Positions 41,543 through 51,600 of a stretch of 64,000 nt of DNA are shown piece by piece. The notes below the pieces were generated by a model. That model made no database searches. It was not told the origin of the DNA and saw only the letters and a program-made list of their open reading frames with translations. The stretch is from a virus. The translations under genes were made by a program, and so were the position numbers. Location of the stretch: IMG/VR virus record IMGVR_UViG_3300014494_000005, positions 1-64,000 of that record, one strand, 5' to 3'. Position 1 is the first letter of the stretch. Each line of letters opens with the position of its first letter.

Positions 41543-41689
41543 TTGAAACAATTAAAAAAAACATATAAATTTGCCGATTCTACTGAAAGTACAGGTCAAA
41601 TTTCTCCAATATATAAGGCAATACCCGAAAAAATAGTGTTTTTCGGGCATTTTAGTTTAAAAATGCCACTAATTTGTGGTAATATTTAA
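41543..41689 (+). CDS. Possible small protein with TTG start, 48 aa
   Basis: An open frame from a TTG encodes a protein-like peptide (FADSTESTGQIS, then YKAIPEKIVFFGHF) ending at 41687-41689. A promoter-like motif lies upstream. The strong hairpin CCCGAAAAA/TTTTTCGGG lies inside it, so the region could instead be the untranslated 3' end of the preceding unit. Confidence 0.25.
   Translation: MKQLKKTYKFADSTESTGQISPIYKAIPEKIVFFGHFSLKMPLICGNI
41624..41647 (+). terminator. Hairpin, possible terminator
   Basis: CCCGAAAAA (41624-41632) pairs with TTTTTCGGG (41639-41647). No long U-run follows on the plus strand (CATTTTAG), so termination is likely but weaker than the neighbours. It separates the GNAT unit from the lytic transglycosylase. 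Confidence 0.5.
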
Positions 41690-41751
41690 AATTTTTATAG
41701 TTAGCAACTAATTGATTTTCAATAAATAACATTATTATTAAAAATTAAATT

Positions 41752-42432
41752 ATGAAAAAAATATTATTTATGACTGTAATTCTCTTTACTTGTATTATGA
41801 GTGCTACAAATATTGGTAATCCTAATATGATGAGAACTCATGGTAGTGATAATGAAAGAGTAAAACTTAATCAAATTAAACAACAAAAGAGATTAGAAAA
41901 AATACATAAAATGATTGATACTATTGAGTTTCAGGCAGAGATTAAAATTCCAAATTATGTAGATACTAATGATATAGAATTTATATATGATAAAACAATG
42001 GAATTTCAATTACCAATAAGAACGATTTTTAGATTAGTATTTAATGAATCAAAATTTATTGATACTATTGTTTCACCTGTAGGTGCAAAAGGTTTTTTTC
42101 AACTTATGCCGGAAACAGAAGATGCATATTCGTTAATGCTTAATATTGACACATTTAATTTTACTTATAATCAAAAAAATATATATATTGGATTAACAAT
42201 GGTAAAAGATTTATATGATTATTGGCGTGGTAAAGGTTGTACTGATAAATATTCATGGAAATTAACTCTTGCATCATATAATGCAGGTATTAAAAAAGTA
42301 TTTAAATTTCGTGGTATTCCACCAATTCAAGAAACAATTAATTATATAGATTATATATTAAGAAGGCATTCAAATTCTAAATTTTATACTAATATAAAGA
42401 AAAATGAGAACAAAACTAAAATCGGCACATGA
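41752..42432 (+). CDS. Lytic transglycosylase (SLT type), secreted
   Basis: 226 residues. Hydrophobic signal segment at 1-19. The SLT fold is marked by the catalytic glutamate in FNESKF (Glu 99), GAKGFFQLMPET and ASYNAGIKKV. It cleaves the glycan chains of peptidoglycan, releasing anhydromuropeptides. It could act in lysis or, if virion-borne, in genome entry. Its last codons overlap the following gene by 29 nt. Confidence 0.85.
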   Translation: MKKILFMTVILFTCIMSATNIGNPNMMRTHGSDNERVKLNQIKQQKRLEKIHKMIDTIEFQAEIKIPNYVDTNDIEFIYDKTMEFQLPIRTIFRLVFNESKFIDTIVSPVGAKGFFQLMPETEDAYSLMLNIDTFNFTYNQKNIYIGLTMVKDLYDYWRGKGCTDKYSWKLTLASYNAGIKKVFKFRGIPPIQETINYIDYILRRHSNSKFYTNIKKNENKTKIGT

Positions 42433-42709
42433 AGAACAATATTCTGATGGTAGTAAAACATTAGGAATTATATTTAATTATTCTCTCGAAGTTGAAAATG
42501 ATGGATGGAAAGAAAGTTTCGCATTTATTTTTAATCATGAAAATAATATGTATATTTTCTTTGATACAATGTTCGATATGTTTAACTATTTACTTAATGG
42601 AGTTTATAATATAAGATGTGCTTATATGGAAGAAGATGAATATGATAGTTATTATGATGCACCATATATTGAAGATAAATTTGCTAATATATTGAAATGG
42701 ATTAATTAA
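42404..42709 (+). CDS. Hypothetical acidic protein, 101 aa
   Basis: Starts MRTKLKSAHE inside the end of the transglycosylase gene, in another frame. Acidic, aromatic-rich (EEDEYDSYYDAPY). Unknown; possibly a cytoplasmic partner expressed with the transglycosylase. Confidence 0.55.
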   Translation: MRTKLKSAHEEQYSDGSKTLGIIFNYSLEVENDGWKESFAFIFNHENNMYIFFDTMFDMFNYLLNGVYNIRCAYMEEDEYDSYYDAPYIEDKFANILKWIN

Positions 42710-42732
42710 ATCTATTTCAGTATTTATTATTA

Positions 42733-42903
42733 ATGATAAGTATAAAAAACGATATTGAAGCATATAATCTTTGGAACAAACTATCTTATGATGATAAGGT
42801 CAAATTACTATCAGAATGGAATTTTTGGGTAGGATTTAGCCAATATATATATGGATACTTACCTGAAGACCTTAAAGAAAAATTAAGGCTTAAAATCGAT
42901 TAA
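42733..42903 (+). CDS. Small protein, 56 aa
   Basis: ATG 42733, stop 42901-42903. The product has an amphipathic pattern with LWNKLSYDD and NFWVGFSQYIYGYL and a charged C-terminus. It converges on the patatin gene with a 14-nt overlap of the ends. A CAGTATTTATT motif ends only 4 nt before the ATG. Unknown function. Confidence 0.5.
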   Translation: MISIKNDIEAYNLWNKLSYDDKVKLLSEWNFWVGFSQYIYGYLPEDLKEKLRLKID

Positions 42904-43846
42904 AATATTGTTTTTTAGTAATTGGCTGGAAAACCTCAATTCTTTTTGGGTCTAATGCCGTATTATATCCTTCTTCCCACCAAGCAAGCATTTCTTCTTG
43001 ATTAAATATCATACTATTTGAACTTAATTTTCTTGGTAACCAATAGATTGTAACTTTTGTACCTTGTCGATTTAATTTTTTTATTCTATCATAAAAATAT
43101 TCAAATTCAATATCATATCTCATAGCATTAATACTGGTGGTTACATTTTCCATAAGACTATTAATTTTTTTACCTTCATAAACGTCAGTATTTTTTGTTC
43201 TATGCAAAATAATATCAATTTCATTAAATCCTTTATTTATTAATTGATTAATACCAACCAAATCTGTTAAACCACCATCACTCCATAAACCGACATGAAA
43301 ACTTCCAGTTTCATTATTCCAACTTTTTTTAACTAAAGAAGTAAAAAATGGAACATTGGTACTACACCACATCCAATCTTTCATATCTTCATAATCTTCA
43401 TTTAATGAACTAAAATAATGTATTTTTGAAGGTACTTGTGCAAAATTTTGTGTACCAACTAATATTTCTTTATTTTGTTTTCTTAATTCATTAAAATATT
43501 GTTTGGGAAAAAATTTATCAATTGTTTTTCTTAAAACATTTGATGTGCAAATAGTTTTTTGTTTTAATAATAATGATATTATTATTGGTAATATTCTAAT
43601 ATTACCTGTTTTTGAAATAGGATATGGTTTATACCAATATGTATCAAAAATATTTTTATTTGTAACTGTTGTGTATCCTGCTTTAAGTAATTCCCATTCT
43701 TTTAATGCAGCAAGTGGTGCTAATAAACTTCCAGTTGATACTCCAACAATGGTGTTATAATCTTTATTAATTCTTGCTAAAGTACCACCACCGAATGCAC
43801 CCCAAGCACCACCACTTGAAATGACACACCCCTTTTTTATTTCCAT
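42890..43846 (-). CDS. Patatin-like phospholipase
   Basis: 318 residues. Oxyanion loop GGAWGAFGGG (about 12-21), nucleophile elbow GVSTGS (Ser 37) and catalytic aspartate in WSDGG (Asp 190) form the full Ser-Asp dyad. Patatins cleave acyl chains from lipids. No signal peptide or membrane helix is seen, so it would act from the cytoplasm or in the virion. It lies beside the lysis-type genes, so a role in disrupting membranes is plausible. Confidence 0.82.
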   Translation of the reverse strand: MEIKKGCVISSGGAWGAFGGGTLARINKDYNTIVGVSTGSLLAPLAALKEWELLKAGYTTVTNKNIFDTYWYKPYPISKTGNIRILPIIISLLLKQKTICTSNVLRKTIDKFFPKQYFNELRKQNKEILVGTQNFAQVPSKIHYFSSLNEDYEDMKDWMWCSTNVPFFTSLVKKSWNNETGSFHVGLWSDGGLTDLVGINQLINKGFNEIDIILHRTKNTDVYEGKKINSLMENVTTSINAMRYDIEFEYFYDRIKKLNRQGTKVTIYWLPRKLSSNSMIFNQEEMLAWWEEGYNTALDPKRIEVFQPITKKQYFNRF

Positions 43847-43910
43847 AATTATCTTACTTTTTTAATTTATTAATTTCTTGTTTTAGATAATTAATTTCTT
43901 TATGTTGTTA

Positions 43911-44723
43911 TTATAATTGTCTTAATTCATTCATGAGTTGAATGACAAGGTTTGTTTGTGTAGCTGATTGTAATGATATAAATTCAAGAGTTTCTTCTGG
44001 GTTTTCTACGACATTATTCCAATAATATTTTGATAATTCATTATTTGGTAATAAATCTACCGTTCTTTTAAGATTCATAAAATCAGAAATTAGCATTAAT
44101 GGCATATAATCATAACCATTGAATTTCCAGACATTAATAGTATCAATAATACCAGATTCCCAAGGTTTCATAATTAAACTTTTTTTCAAAATTAATGGTA
44201 ATTCTTTATTTGTTTTAAATTTATTTTTGTTAATTATAAATCTTTTAATTAAAAGGGGAATATCATGACTTATGATATTATGTCCACAAAGCATTGGAAA
44301 ATTCTTAGGGGTTGATAATTCACCATCACTTGATAATTGATGTAAAATATCCATAAATTGTTCAATTATATTATGTTCATTTTCTCCTGTAAATTTTTTT
44401 AAACTTCTTTTCAATGTACCATTTTCCATATATAACATTGCATATGTTATAGTAATAATTCTACTATATTCAGGATAGTTTGGTGCATTATTTTGATACA
44501 TGGATTCTTCAAATTGGCGAAGTTCATCACCTACAAGGTCTTTATATATTTTATCTGGATAATGTTTATTAAACGCTAAATCTTTCCAACTATCAAATAA
44601 AGATTTGTTTTTTTCTTCAAGGTCTTTAAGTGTAGAATAAATAAGAACTGATTTTACATTAAAGAAAAGCATTTCATAAATGCTTGCTTTGTTAAATACA
44701 TCTTCAAATAATTGATTTGCCAT
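43911..44723 (-). CDS. PolB-type exonuclease-like protein, possibly inactive
   Basis: 270 residues. CGHNIISHDIPLLIKRF near residue 145 is the middle motif (N...D) of predicted 3'-5' exonucleases related to the B-family polymerase exo domain. The expected N-terminal D-x-E strand reads VLIYSTL here, so two metal ligands are missing and activity is doubtful. Just after the TAA-TAA stops the same frame continues with QHKEINYLKQEIN, suggesting a shortened C-terminus. Confidence 0.55.
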   Translation of the reverse strand: MANQLFEDVFNKASIYEMLFFNVKSVLIYSTLKDLEEKNKSLFDSWKDLAFNKHYPDKIYKDLVGDELRQFEESMYQNNAPNYPEYSRIITITYAMLYMENGTLKRSLKKFTGENEHNIIEQFMDILHQLSSDGELSTPKNFPMLCGHNIISHDIPLLIKRFIINKNKFKTNKELPLILKKSLIMKPWESGIIDTINVWKFNGYDYMPLMLISDFMNLKRTVDLLPNNELSKYYWNNVVENPEETLEFISLQSATQTNLVIQLMNELRQL

Positions 44724-44748
44724 ATACGATTGTTTTTATATTATAATA

Positions 44749-44756
44749 CAAATGTA
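44749..44756 (-). promoter_or_regulatory. Host-type -7 box (TACATTTG)
   Basis: Minus-strand TACATTTG 25 nt before the start of the exonuclease-like gene at 44723. No clear -33 element. Confidence 0.5.
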
Positions 44757-44764
44757 ATTAATCT

Positions 44765-45127
44765 TTAATTAATATTAAAGAGAAAATGTAAATATTTTGA
44801 AATTGTTGAACGATTTTCTTTTTTTATTTGATTATAAATATCTTGAATATCTTCGAAACTATATGAATTTAATTCCTCAATATCATCAACATCATATTTA
44901 CCTTTTGAATGTTTTATGATATATGGAATTAGTTTAGTTTTTTTAAGTTCTTTTTGTTTCTTTTTTTTATTAATTTCTTTTAGATAAAAATTACCCATTT
45001 TTTCAATTTCAGAAATTGTTTGATTTTTCTTTCGTACAGTATCTGTTTCAAGATATTCATTAAATGCTGTAATATCTTTATCATCATCATTATAATCAAT
45101 TGATAATATTTTTTTATCAATAGTCAT
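44765..45127 (-). CDS. Hypothetical protein, 120 aa
   Basis: Lysine- and aspartate-rich helical protein starting MTIDKKILSI. A basic NKKKKQKELKKTK patch sits in the middle. No domain is recognised. Four bases from the next gene, part of the 44.8-46.1 kb run. Confidence 0.55.
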   Translation of the reverse strand: MTIDKKILSIDYNDDDKDITAFNEYLETDTVRKKNQTISEIEKMGNFYLKEINKKKKQKELKKTKLIPYIIKHSKGKYDVDDIEELNSYSFEDIQDIYNQIKKENRSTISKYLHFLFNIN

Positions 45128-45131
45128 AAAA

Positions 45132-45659
45132 TTATTCTTTATCGATTTCTAATAGTTCTGTGGTTGTTTTTGTTGTACTTGTTTCACCAGTAGATAAAAT
45201 TACTTTAGGTTGTCTGGTTTTTTTTAATTTCTTTTCATCATTATTGTCTTTATGTATGTTTTTAACGAAATTATCATTAATTTTCTTAAATGAATTTTCT
45301 TTTAATTCATCTAATTCTTTAAAGAATGCACTTGCTTTTTTTTCAAGACCCTTTTTCATTTCTTCCATTTGCAATTTAAATTCTTCTTCTTTTTCGGCAA
45401 TTTTCTTATTGGTGTTAATAATAATTTCAAAAAATGCAATTAGGTCATCAATAACAATATTTTGATTTTTAGGTGATATTTTTATCATTTTACCTGATTT
45501 ATCTTCAGCTAAAATTTCACATTTAATTTCATCATTTTCGTCAAAAACCCAATTATTCGGTATTCCAATTTCTATTTCATACCAACCATTGACAGTATTT
45601 CGAGTTATTGAAATTAAGTAACCTTCTACTAGCTGTAGTGCTAATTCAATTGTTTTCAT
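45132..45659 (-). CDS. Hypothetical coiled-coil protein, 175 aa
   Basis: The N-terminal 80 residues look beta-rich and are followed by a long charged helix (about 85-125, EEEFKLQMEEMKK) and a disordered basic/threonine-rich tail (STGETSTTKTTTELL). Such an architecture fits a structural or scaffold role; not recognised. Confidence 0.55.
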   Translation of the reverse strand: MKTIELALQLVEGYLISITRNTVNGWYEIEIGIPNNWVFDENDEIKCEILAEDKSGKMIKISPKNQNIVIDDLIAFFEIIINTNKKIAEKEEEFKLQMEEMKKGLEKKASAFFKELDELKENSFKKINDNFVKNIHKDNNDEKKLKKTRQPKVILSTGETSTTKTTTELLEIDKE

Positions 45660-45854
45660 TTAAAATAAATATGTAAAAAATATTCCTAAAGAAATCCATA
45701 ATATGATTTTTTCAGAAATTGTTAAAACAAATTGTGTTTCTTTGTCTAATTTAAACCTCCCATACATTTTTATAACTAAATCACCAAAGATATATATCAT
45801 AAAAATGATGGAAGATATAAATAAAAATTGATATATTTCAGTTAATATATTCAT
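45660..45854 (-). CDS. Small two-helix membrane protein, 64 aa
   Basis: Hydrophobic helices at about 10-30 and 45-63 joined by a basic loop. Holin-like in size and topology, and in the same run as the GH25 muramidase, but no sequence hallmark proves it. ATG overlaps the upstream stop (TAATG). Confidence 0.5.
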   Translation of the reverse strand: MNILTEIYQFLFISSIIFMIYIFGDLVIKMYGRFKLDKETQFVLTISEKIILWISLGIFFTYLF

Positions 45855-46135
45855 TATTCACCGTGACTCTGACCTTGATGTACTTGTCCTTTAGGTATTA
45901 CTTGTTGCTGAGTATTTGTTTCGGCAGCAGGTACGGGTGCTGGTTCTTGAAAATATTGGGCAACTAAACCAATTTGTGCATTCAAAATTGAAATGCTTCG
46001 AAGTCTACAAGCCATGTTATCAATTTTTTCTTTATAATTTGTATTTGGGTCTGATGCAAGACGAACTAATTCAAGTTCTTCATAATACTTGTTGTTGTTT
46101 AAATAATTTAATAAATCAAGTTTCAAATTTGCCAT
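45854..46135 (-). CDS. Hypothetical protein with disordered tail, 93 aa
   Basis: Helical first 60 residues, then a proline/glutamine-rich tail (EPAPVPAAETNTQQQ). Possibly structural. A degenerate second-type motif (TTGTATTTATT, 46189-46199) lies 53 nt upstream. Confidence 0.5.
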   Translation of the reverse strand: MANLKLDLLNYLNNNKYYEELELVRLASDPNTNYKEKIDNMACRLRSISILNAQIGLVAQYFQEPAPVPAAETNTQQQVIPKGQVHQGQSHGE

Positions 46136-46212
46136 AATTCTTTTTGGTTTTAAAATAATATTATTTTTATGTTCGTAAATTTAATTATAATAAATACAAT
46201 ATGCAAGGATTT

Positions 46213-46638
46213 TTAGACAATCTCTAAAACATTTTTTTCTTGATTAATTGATTTGTCATAAATATTATATATTTCAATTAAGATATTAATTATATTTTTG
46301 TTCTTTTGATTATCAATTTCGAATATATTTCTCCAAAATTTTTCATAATATCCTATTGATGTATCCTGATTATTATTAACTTTATAAAATTGATGGTAAT
46401 AATATGCATAAAAATATTCTTTTAACTCTTTATTTTGACTAAAATCAATACTTTCTTGTTTAAATTCATCACAAACTTTATTAAAACACCATATATAGTG
46501 ATTACGAATATCTTCATCAGCACTTAAACTTTCTCTATCAATATAATAATTAAAAATATAATATAATAAATTCATAGCAAAATCTTTATAGATTTCAACT
46601 CTATCTTTAACTATAATATATTTTTGAACACTACTCAT
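46213..46638 (-). CDS. Hypothetical helical protein, 141 aa
   Basis: Largely alpha-helical, tyrosine-rich protein starting MSSVQKYIIV. No known domain. Its ATG overlaps the GH25 stop (TAATG), so it is translated with the muramidase and may serve it (for example as an inhibitor or export partner), which is inference only. Confidence 0.55.
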   Translation of the reverse strand: MSSVQKYIIVKDRVEIYKDFAMNLLYYIFNYYIDRESLSADEDIRNHYIWCFNKVCDEFKQESIDFSQNKELKEYFYAYYYHQFYKVNNNQDTSIGYYEKFWRNIFEIDNQKNKNIINILIEIYNIYDKSINQEKNVLEIV

Positions 46639-47324
46639 TAAAATTTATTAAAAAAATCTTTTTTCATTATATTTAAGTCAATATCACCAACATAACCATC
46701 AATTAGTCCTTTTTCAGTAAATTGCCAAATTTTCCATTCTGACCATCCTTGTGGTACTGCTGGTTGATAATTTTCTGGGTCGTCTAAATAAGCTGCCTCC
46801 CAAAGCGGATTTGAGCCAAAACTATGATTAGTATTTGTATTAATAAAACTTCTATATGAATAAATAATAACTGAAATATTGCGTTGTTTTAATCCACTAA
46901 TAAATGCCGTAATAAATTTATTCATATGGTCAATTTTTTCTGTATCACTCCAAATAATATTGTTTGCATATGCTTCAACATCTAAAACTAATGGAAAATT
47001 AGGTTTTGGTAATATATTATAATGATTAATAATATTAGTTATTTCAGCATTAGCATCATCTTCGGGATTATTGATATCTCCGGGGCGACAAAAATGATAA
47101 TAAGATATTTTAACATTATTTTTTTGTGCTTCAAGAACTCTATTCCTTACATTATAAATGCTATCTTCATGTCCTGTAGTTCCTTCGGTTATTTTTACAA
47201 ATGCAAAATCAATTCCTGCTGCTTTTGCTTTACTCCAAGTAATATCTGCTTGATATTTACTACAATCAAGTCCTAAAACACAATTTAATGCTGCCAATCT
47301 TTCCTTACTTATCGTACTTACCAT
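46638..47324 (-). CDS. GH25 muramidase (lysozyme)
   Basis: 228 residues. GLDCSKYQ (Asp 20), FVKITEG, YYHFCRP, LVLDVEAY (Asp 115, Glu 117) and the C-terminal WQFTEKG/GDIDLN are the GH25 active-site strands. It hydrolyses beta-1,4 bonds between MurNAc and GlcNAc. No signal peptide is visible, so release needs a holin or it is packaged. It is the clearest endolysin candidate here. Confidence 0.9.
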   Translation of the reverse strand: MVSTISKERLAALNCVLGLDCSKYQADITWSKAKAAGIDFAFVKITEGTTGHEDSIYNVRNRVLEAQKNNVKISYYHFCRPGDINNPEDDANAEITNIINHYNILPKPNFPLVLDVEAYANNIIWSDTEKIDHMNKFITAFISGLKQRNISVIIYSYRSFINTNTNHSFGSNPLWEAAYLDDPENYQPAVPQGWSEWKIWQFTEKGLIDGYVGDIDLNIMKKDFFNKF

Positions 47325-47331
47325 AATTTAA

Positions 47332-48228
47332 TTATATTAATAAATTCAATTTATTTTTTATATTTTCATCATATTTAATTCTAGTGAGATTTATATTGTT
47401 ATTTTTACAATATTCTTCTTTCATTTTATCTCTTTTCTGTTGTACATCAAATCCAATTTCACCTCCAAAAAACTTAATTGATTTAAAATGTTGTATTCCA
47501 TCATATTCAATACATGTACCATATTTAGGTAAATAAAAATCAAAAAATAAATATGACTTATATTTACAATTATTGAATTTCTTTTGATATTCGAAATTAA
47601 TATTATTTTCTTTTAAAAAATTCATAACATGAATTTCTCCTTTACTTTGTTTACATTTAGAACAACCAATACCACATAAATGATTATTTGCTCTTTGTTC
47701 AAATATACCATGAATGGGACAAATAATTTTTATTTTAGTTTTATTATCTTTATATTCAACTAATGAATAATTATATTTATTATTATGAATTTTATTTGAC
47801 TTTTCTTTAAAATATTTATTATCCATATAATTTCCAGCACATTTAGAACAACCCTTATTACTTAAGTGGTCATTTGGTGTTTGTTCAAATATACCATGAA
47901 TAGGACAAATTATTTTAATATTTGTTTTTGAATCAACATACTCAACCAATGAATAATCATACTTATCACCATGAATAACTTTTGTTTTTTCAATAAATTC
48001 AATATTTGTTAGTATGATAGATAAATGATTTTTTATTTTTCCACATTTAGGACAACCCTGACCATTTAAATGATTATGAGGTGTTTGCTCAAAAACTCCA
48101 TGTTTTTTACATGTTATTTTTACTTTAGTATAATTATTAGCATATTGAACTAATGAATAATCATATTCATTATTATGAATAATATTTGCCTTTTCAATAA
48201 AAGTAATATTTGTTAATCTCCTTGCCAT
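47332..48228 (-). CDS. Homing endonuclease: zinc-ribbon repeats plus Vsr/EDxHD-type nuclease
   Basis: 298 residues. Three copies of a roughly 60-residue zinc-ribbon unit (each with C-x2-H-G-x-F-x-Q and GCxKC; also called DUF723-like) bind DNA. The C-terminal nuclease has GEIHVMNFL, FFDFYLPKYG and IEYDGIQHF, the PD-(D/E)XK-like core of very-short-patch/I-Bth0305I-type enzymes. It is free-standing and separated from the 122-residue gene by a terminator, so it forms its own unit. Confidence 0.82.
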   Translation of the reverse strand: MARRLTNITFIEKANIIHNNEYDYSLVQYANNYTKVKITCKKHGVFEQTPHNHLNGQGCPKCGKIKNHLSIILTNIEFIEKTKVIHGDKYDYSLVEYVDSKTNIKIICPIHGIFEQTPNDHLSNKGCSKCAGNYMDNKYFKEKSNKIHNNKYNYSLVEYKDNKTKIKIICPIHGIFEQRANNHLCGIGCSKCKQSKGEIHVMNFLKENNINFEYQKKFNNCKYKSYLFFDFYLPKYGTCIEYDGIQHFKSIKFFGGEIGFDVQQKRDKMKEEYCKNNNINLTRIKYDENIKNKLNLLI

Positions 48229-48242
48229 TATTATATTTTTCT

Positions 48243-48253
48243 CATAAATACTT
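48243..48253 (-). promoter_or_regulatory. AAGTATTTATG motif
   Basis: One base off the AAGTATTTATA form, 14 nt before the ATG of the zinc-ribbon endonuclease. Confidence 0.5.
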
Positions 48254-48259
48254 ATAAAT

Positions 48260-48291
48260 GTAAAAGGGTATTAAATACATAATACCCTTAC
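48260..48291 (-). terminator. Rho-independent terminator
   Basis: AAGGGTATT (48264-48272) and AATACCCTT (48281-48289) form a 9-bp stem around an 8-nt loop, following the gene at 48315-48683 on the minus strand. Confidence 0.75.
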
Positions 48292-48314
48292 AAATTTAAG
48301 AAATTAATCTCAAA

Positions 48315-48683
48315 TTAGCTATAAATTTTTGTAACTAAAGTATTATATTCTTCTTTAGTTATATTGAGTTTTTCACAAATTTTATTTATTCTAAGATTGT
48401 TAAGAAACACTGCACTGAATAAATAAAATACAAGTACTACAAGTAAAATACTATATATAATTGTAATAGTAACTATTATTGGTTTTGATAAACCAAAAAT
48501 AGTACATATAAATCCAACACCAAATAATCCAAATAAAACATATAAAATAGTATTTTTTAATGACATGTTTTTCTTTTCAGTTTCATTTGAAAAATATTTG
48601 TAAGCGAATTTAATCCATTTATTTGGCAGATACTTATTATATGCGGTATCAAATTGTTCTTTAGTTATTTTATTAACATCCAT
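48315..48683 (-). CDS. Two-helix membrane protein, 122 aa
   Basis: Hydrophobic helices at about 45-65 and 72-92 with charged ends. Spacing and length allow a holin-type function, but no family is identified. It follows the 1044-residue protein by 3 nt and is followed by a terminator, so it closes that operon. Confidence 0.5.
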   Translation of the reverse strand: MDVNKITKEQFDTAYNKYLPNKWIKFAYKYFSNETEKKNMSLKNTILYVLFGLFGVGFICTIFGLSKPIIVTITIIYSILLVVLVFYLFSAVFLNNLRINKICEKLNITKEEYNTLVTKIYS

Positions 48684-48686
48684 ATA

Positions 48687-51600
48687 TTAAAATCCTCTAT
48701 TTTTCTTTACATTATTCGTATTTGTAAATGTTTCGGGATTGTAGCCAAGTAAATGTTTCATTTTATCCATTTGTTCATTTATTACTGGTTTTTCTACTTT
48801 TTGTTCATTTTCATTTAATTTCTGAACAGGATTTTTAATCGCAAATACTATCTTACCATCTGTATAAAATTTATGTTCTGACATTGCTTTAACAACTGCT
48901 TCATTAACGATTACTTTATTATCAATTGTTTTACTATTATATGTATTACCTAATCCAGTAAAATCTAGTTCAAACAAACCTGTTTGTCTTGCAGTTCCAG
49001 ATGGAGTAATTAAATTTTTTACTTCATTTAATTTAAAATCAATTAAACGTCTTTTGTCTAAAGCATCAATATATCTACCAGTAACCATTGATTCATTAAG
49101 ACCCTTACCATCATTAAATCCAGATTTTTCTTTATTAAATTGTGTTTTATCAATACCTTTTTCAATTGGTTGTGGGTCTTTATTATACATGGGTGCTTTA
49201 CCTTTAAATTTAAGTTGTTTTTGTCTTATATTATATACTTTATCACCCATGTCTTTTTTCATGCGGTCTTCAAAACGTTTTCCCGGTTCATTATCATAAA
49301 CCAAACTATGTTGACCATTACGATACAAATTAACTTCATCTTGTTCCTCAGTTGTCATATTACGTTTTGGAATTTCATCACCTTTATTATTTGTACTATC
49401 GCCAACATTTTTTAAAGATTCATCACCTTTAGCATCTGTTGTTTTAATTTCTTTTTCTTCAATATCCTGACCTAATTTTTGTGGGTCTTTGCCAACATCA
49501 GTTTGTTGGTCTTTCCATTGAAGTTCTTTTTCAACATCAATGATTTCTTTAGTACCACTATGTTGTAAGTCTTTCTTAAAATTGACTGGATTTTCACCAG
49601 TAACACGGTCTTTTAAAACCAATGCAGATGGTTTTCTATCTTCACTCATTTTTATTAATTTTTGATGATGAATTGAATAAGCATTCAATTCGTTATTTAA
49701 TTCTTCTAATAATTTAAAATCTTCGTTCATACCACCACTTGTTTGTTGCATACCAACAGGCATTGTAGTATTATCCATTTTGTTTGACATTGAATCTTCT
49801 TTAGGTTGCATTTTTGATGCATTTGCCATTGTTGTAGAATCTTCATCTACCTTGTCAGGTAATTTATCATGTTTAGTTGAAGCGAAATCTTCAACATCTT
49901 TTTTACTAACATTTTTTGCAATTTTATTAACTTTATCACTAACTTTATTTGGAGATAATTCGCCCTTTTGTACTGCATGTGCCATACCAAAAAGACGTTG
50001 TTGTGATGCTGACTTAGCTTTTTCTTCGATTTTTTTTGATTCTTCCATTGTATTAAGATTTGGTTTGTCTGGGTCGCCAGTTTTTATTGTATTTAATTCA
50101 ATACCAGTGTCTTTATTATTCCAATGTTTAACTGCATCACTGGTGAATGCATTTGTTTTATCTATAATAAAATTATCTTCTTTTTCTTTGTTTGTTCCAA
50201 AAGGTTTACTTATTTCTTTACCTTGTTGATTAATACCTGAAATACCATCATCAGGTAAATTTGGATTATCTGGATGCGGAAAATATGAATGTTTTTGTGT
50301 CATATCATTATGTAAAATTTTTACATCGTCATCTCTCATTTTATCGACATCCTGACCAATATATAATGATGTATTATCATCAATTCCTTTTTTACTTTTT
50401 TCACGTTCTGATGTTTGTGGTATTTCACTAACGCCTAATCCTTTATTACTTCCAGTATGAGATTGTTTATATTCTTGACCTAATTTTGTTTGATATGAAA
50501 GGTCTTCTTCATTTAATATTTTAATAAAATTTTCAAAACCACTTGGGTCAACAAGATAATTTTTATTTTCTTGAATTATTGTACCACCGGGAAACATTGG
50601 TTTAGTTTTTACTTTTGATTTACCCTTTACTTTCATTAAATCACCACTACCCCATACTGAAGGTCCAACATATGCCCCTGAACCACTTACATTACTTCCA
50701 GTATCACCTGCACCACCTGCAGCACCAGTACCAGTCATTTCATTAAGAATATTACCATTATCATCAACTAAAGAATAATTTCCGTGGTCTGAAATGAACC
50801 ATGTATTAGGATACCATTTATTAGAATCCTTCCAAGTTTTTACTGCATCAAATGCGTCTTGGTCTTCAACAAATTCACCAATAAATTTTCCACCACAACT
50901 AACTGAAAGTTTATAACCATTTGATGAAATAAAACAATCTTCTTCATTTGGTTCGTCAATTTCATTTTCTTCACTAATCGTATTCTTCTTATATCCTAAT
51001 GCTGGAGCGAATGCACCAGAACCACCTGCAGCACCCGTACTTTCATTTGTAGAATTTAATACATCAAAATTATAACCAATACTTTCAAGTTCGGTTTTAA
51101 GATTTTGATATTCTTCAGGAGTTGCAAGTCTACTTTCTTTTGCATACCTTGGGTCTACTCCACCGTGTTGACCAACATGAGAATATCCCACTTTTAAATT
51201 TCCTTTATTGTCATAATTTTCTTCAGGAAAATATGCAAATAAATCAGGATTTTTGGGGTCTTTTTCATTAACTAAAAATAATACTTTAGTTAATGGTTCA
51301 CTAGTTTCATCAACTTCAGATTTAACTTTGGGTTCAACTAATTTAGTTCCTGTACTGTCAGTCTTTTTCATTTTTTCTTCTCCTGCTTGTTTTAATTGAT
51401 TAATGCCGCTTTGGTCCCTGCGTTCTTTTTTTACAGGTATTGCCATTTTATATTTTTGTAAATATTTTGGGCTATTAAGCACATAATCATTGAACAATAT
51501 ATTTTGAACGGTTTCGTTTGCGTGGTATCCATAACGATTTGTTCCAGTATTATCATCTTTACCATCGCCCATCATTTTATTATATTCTGCACTTAATTTT

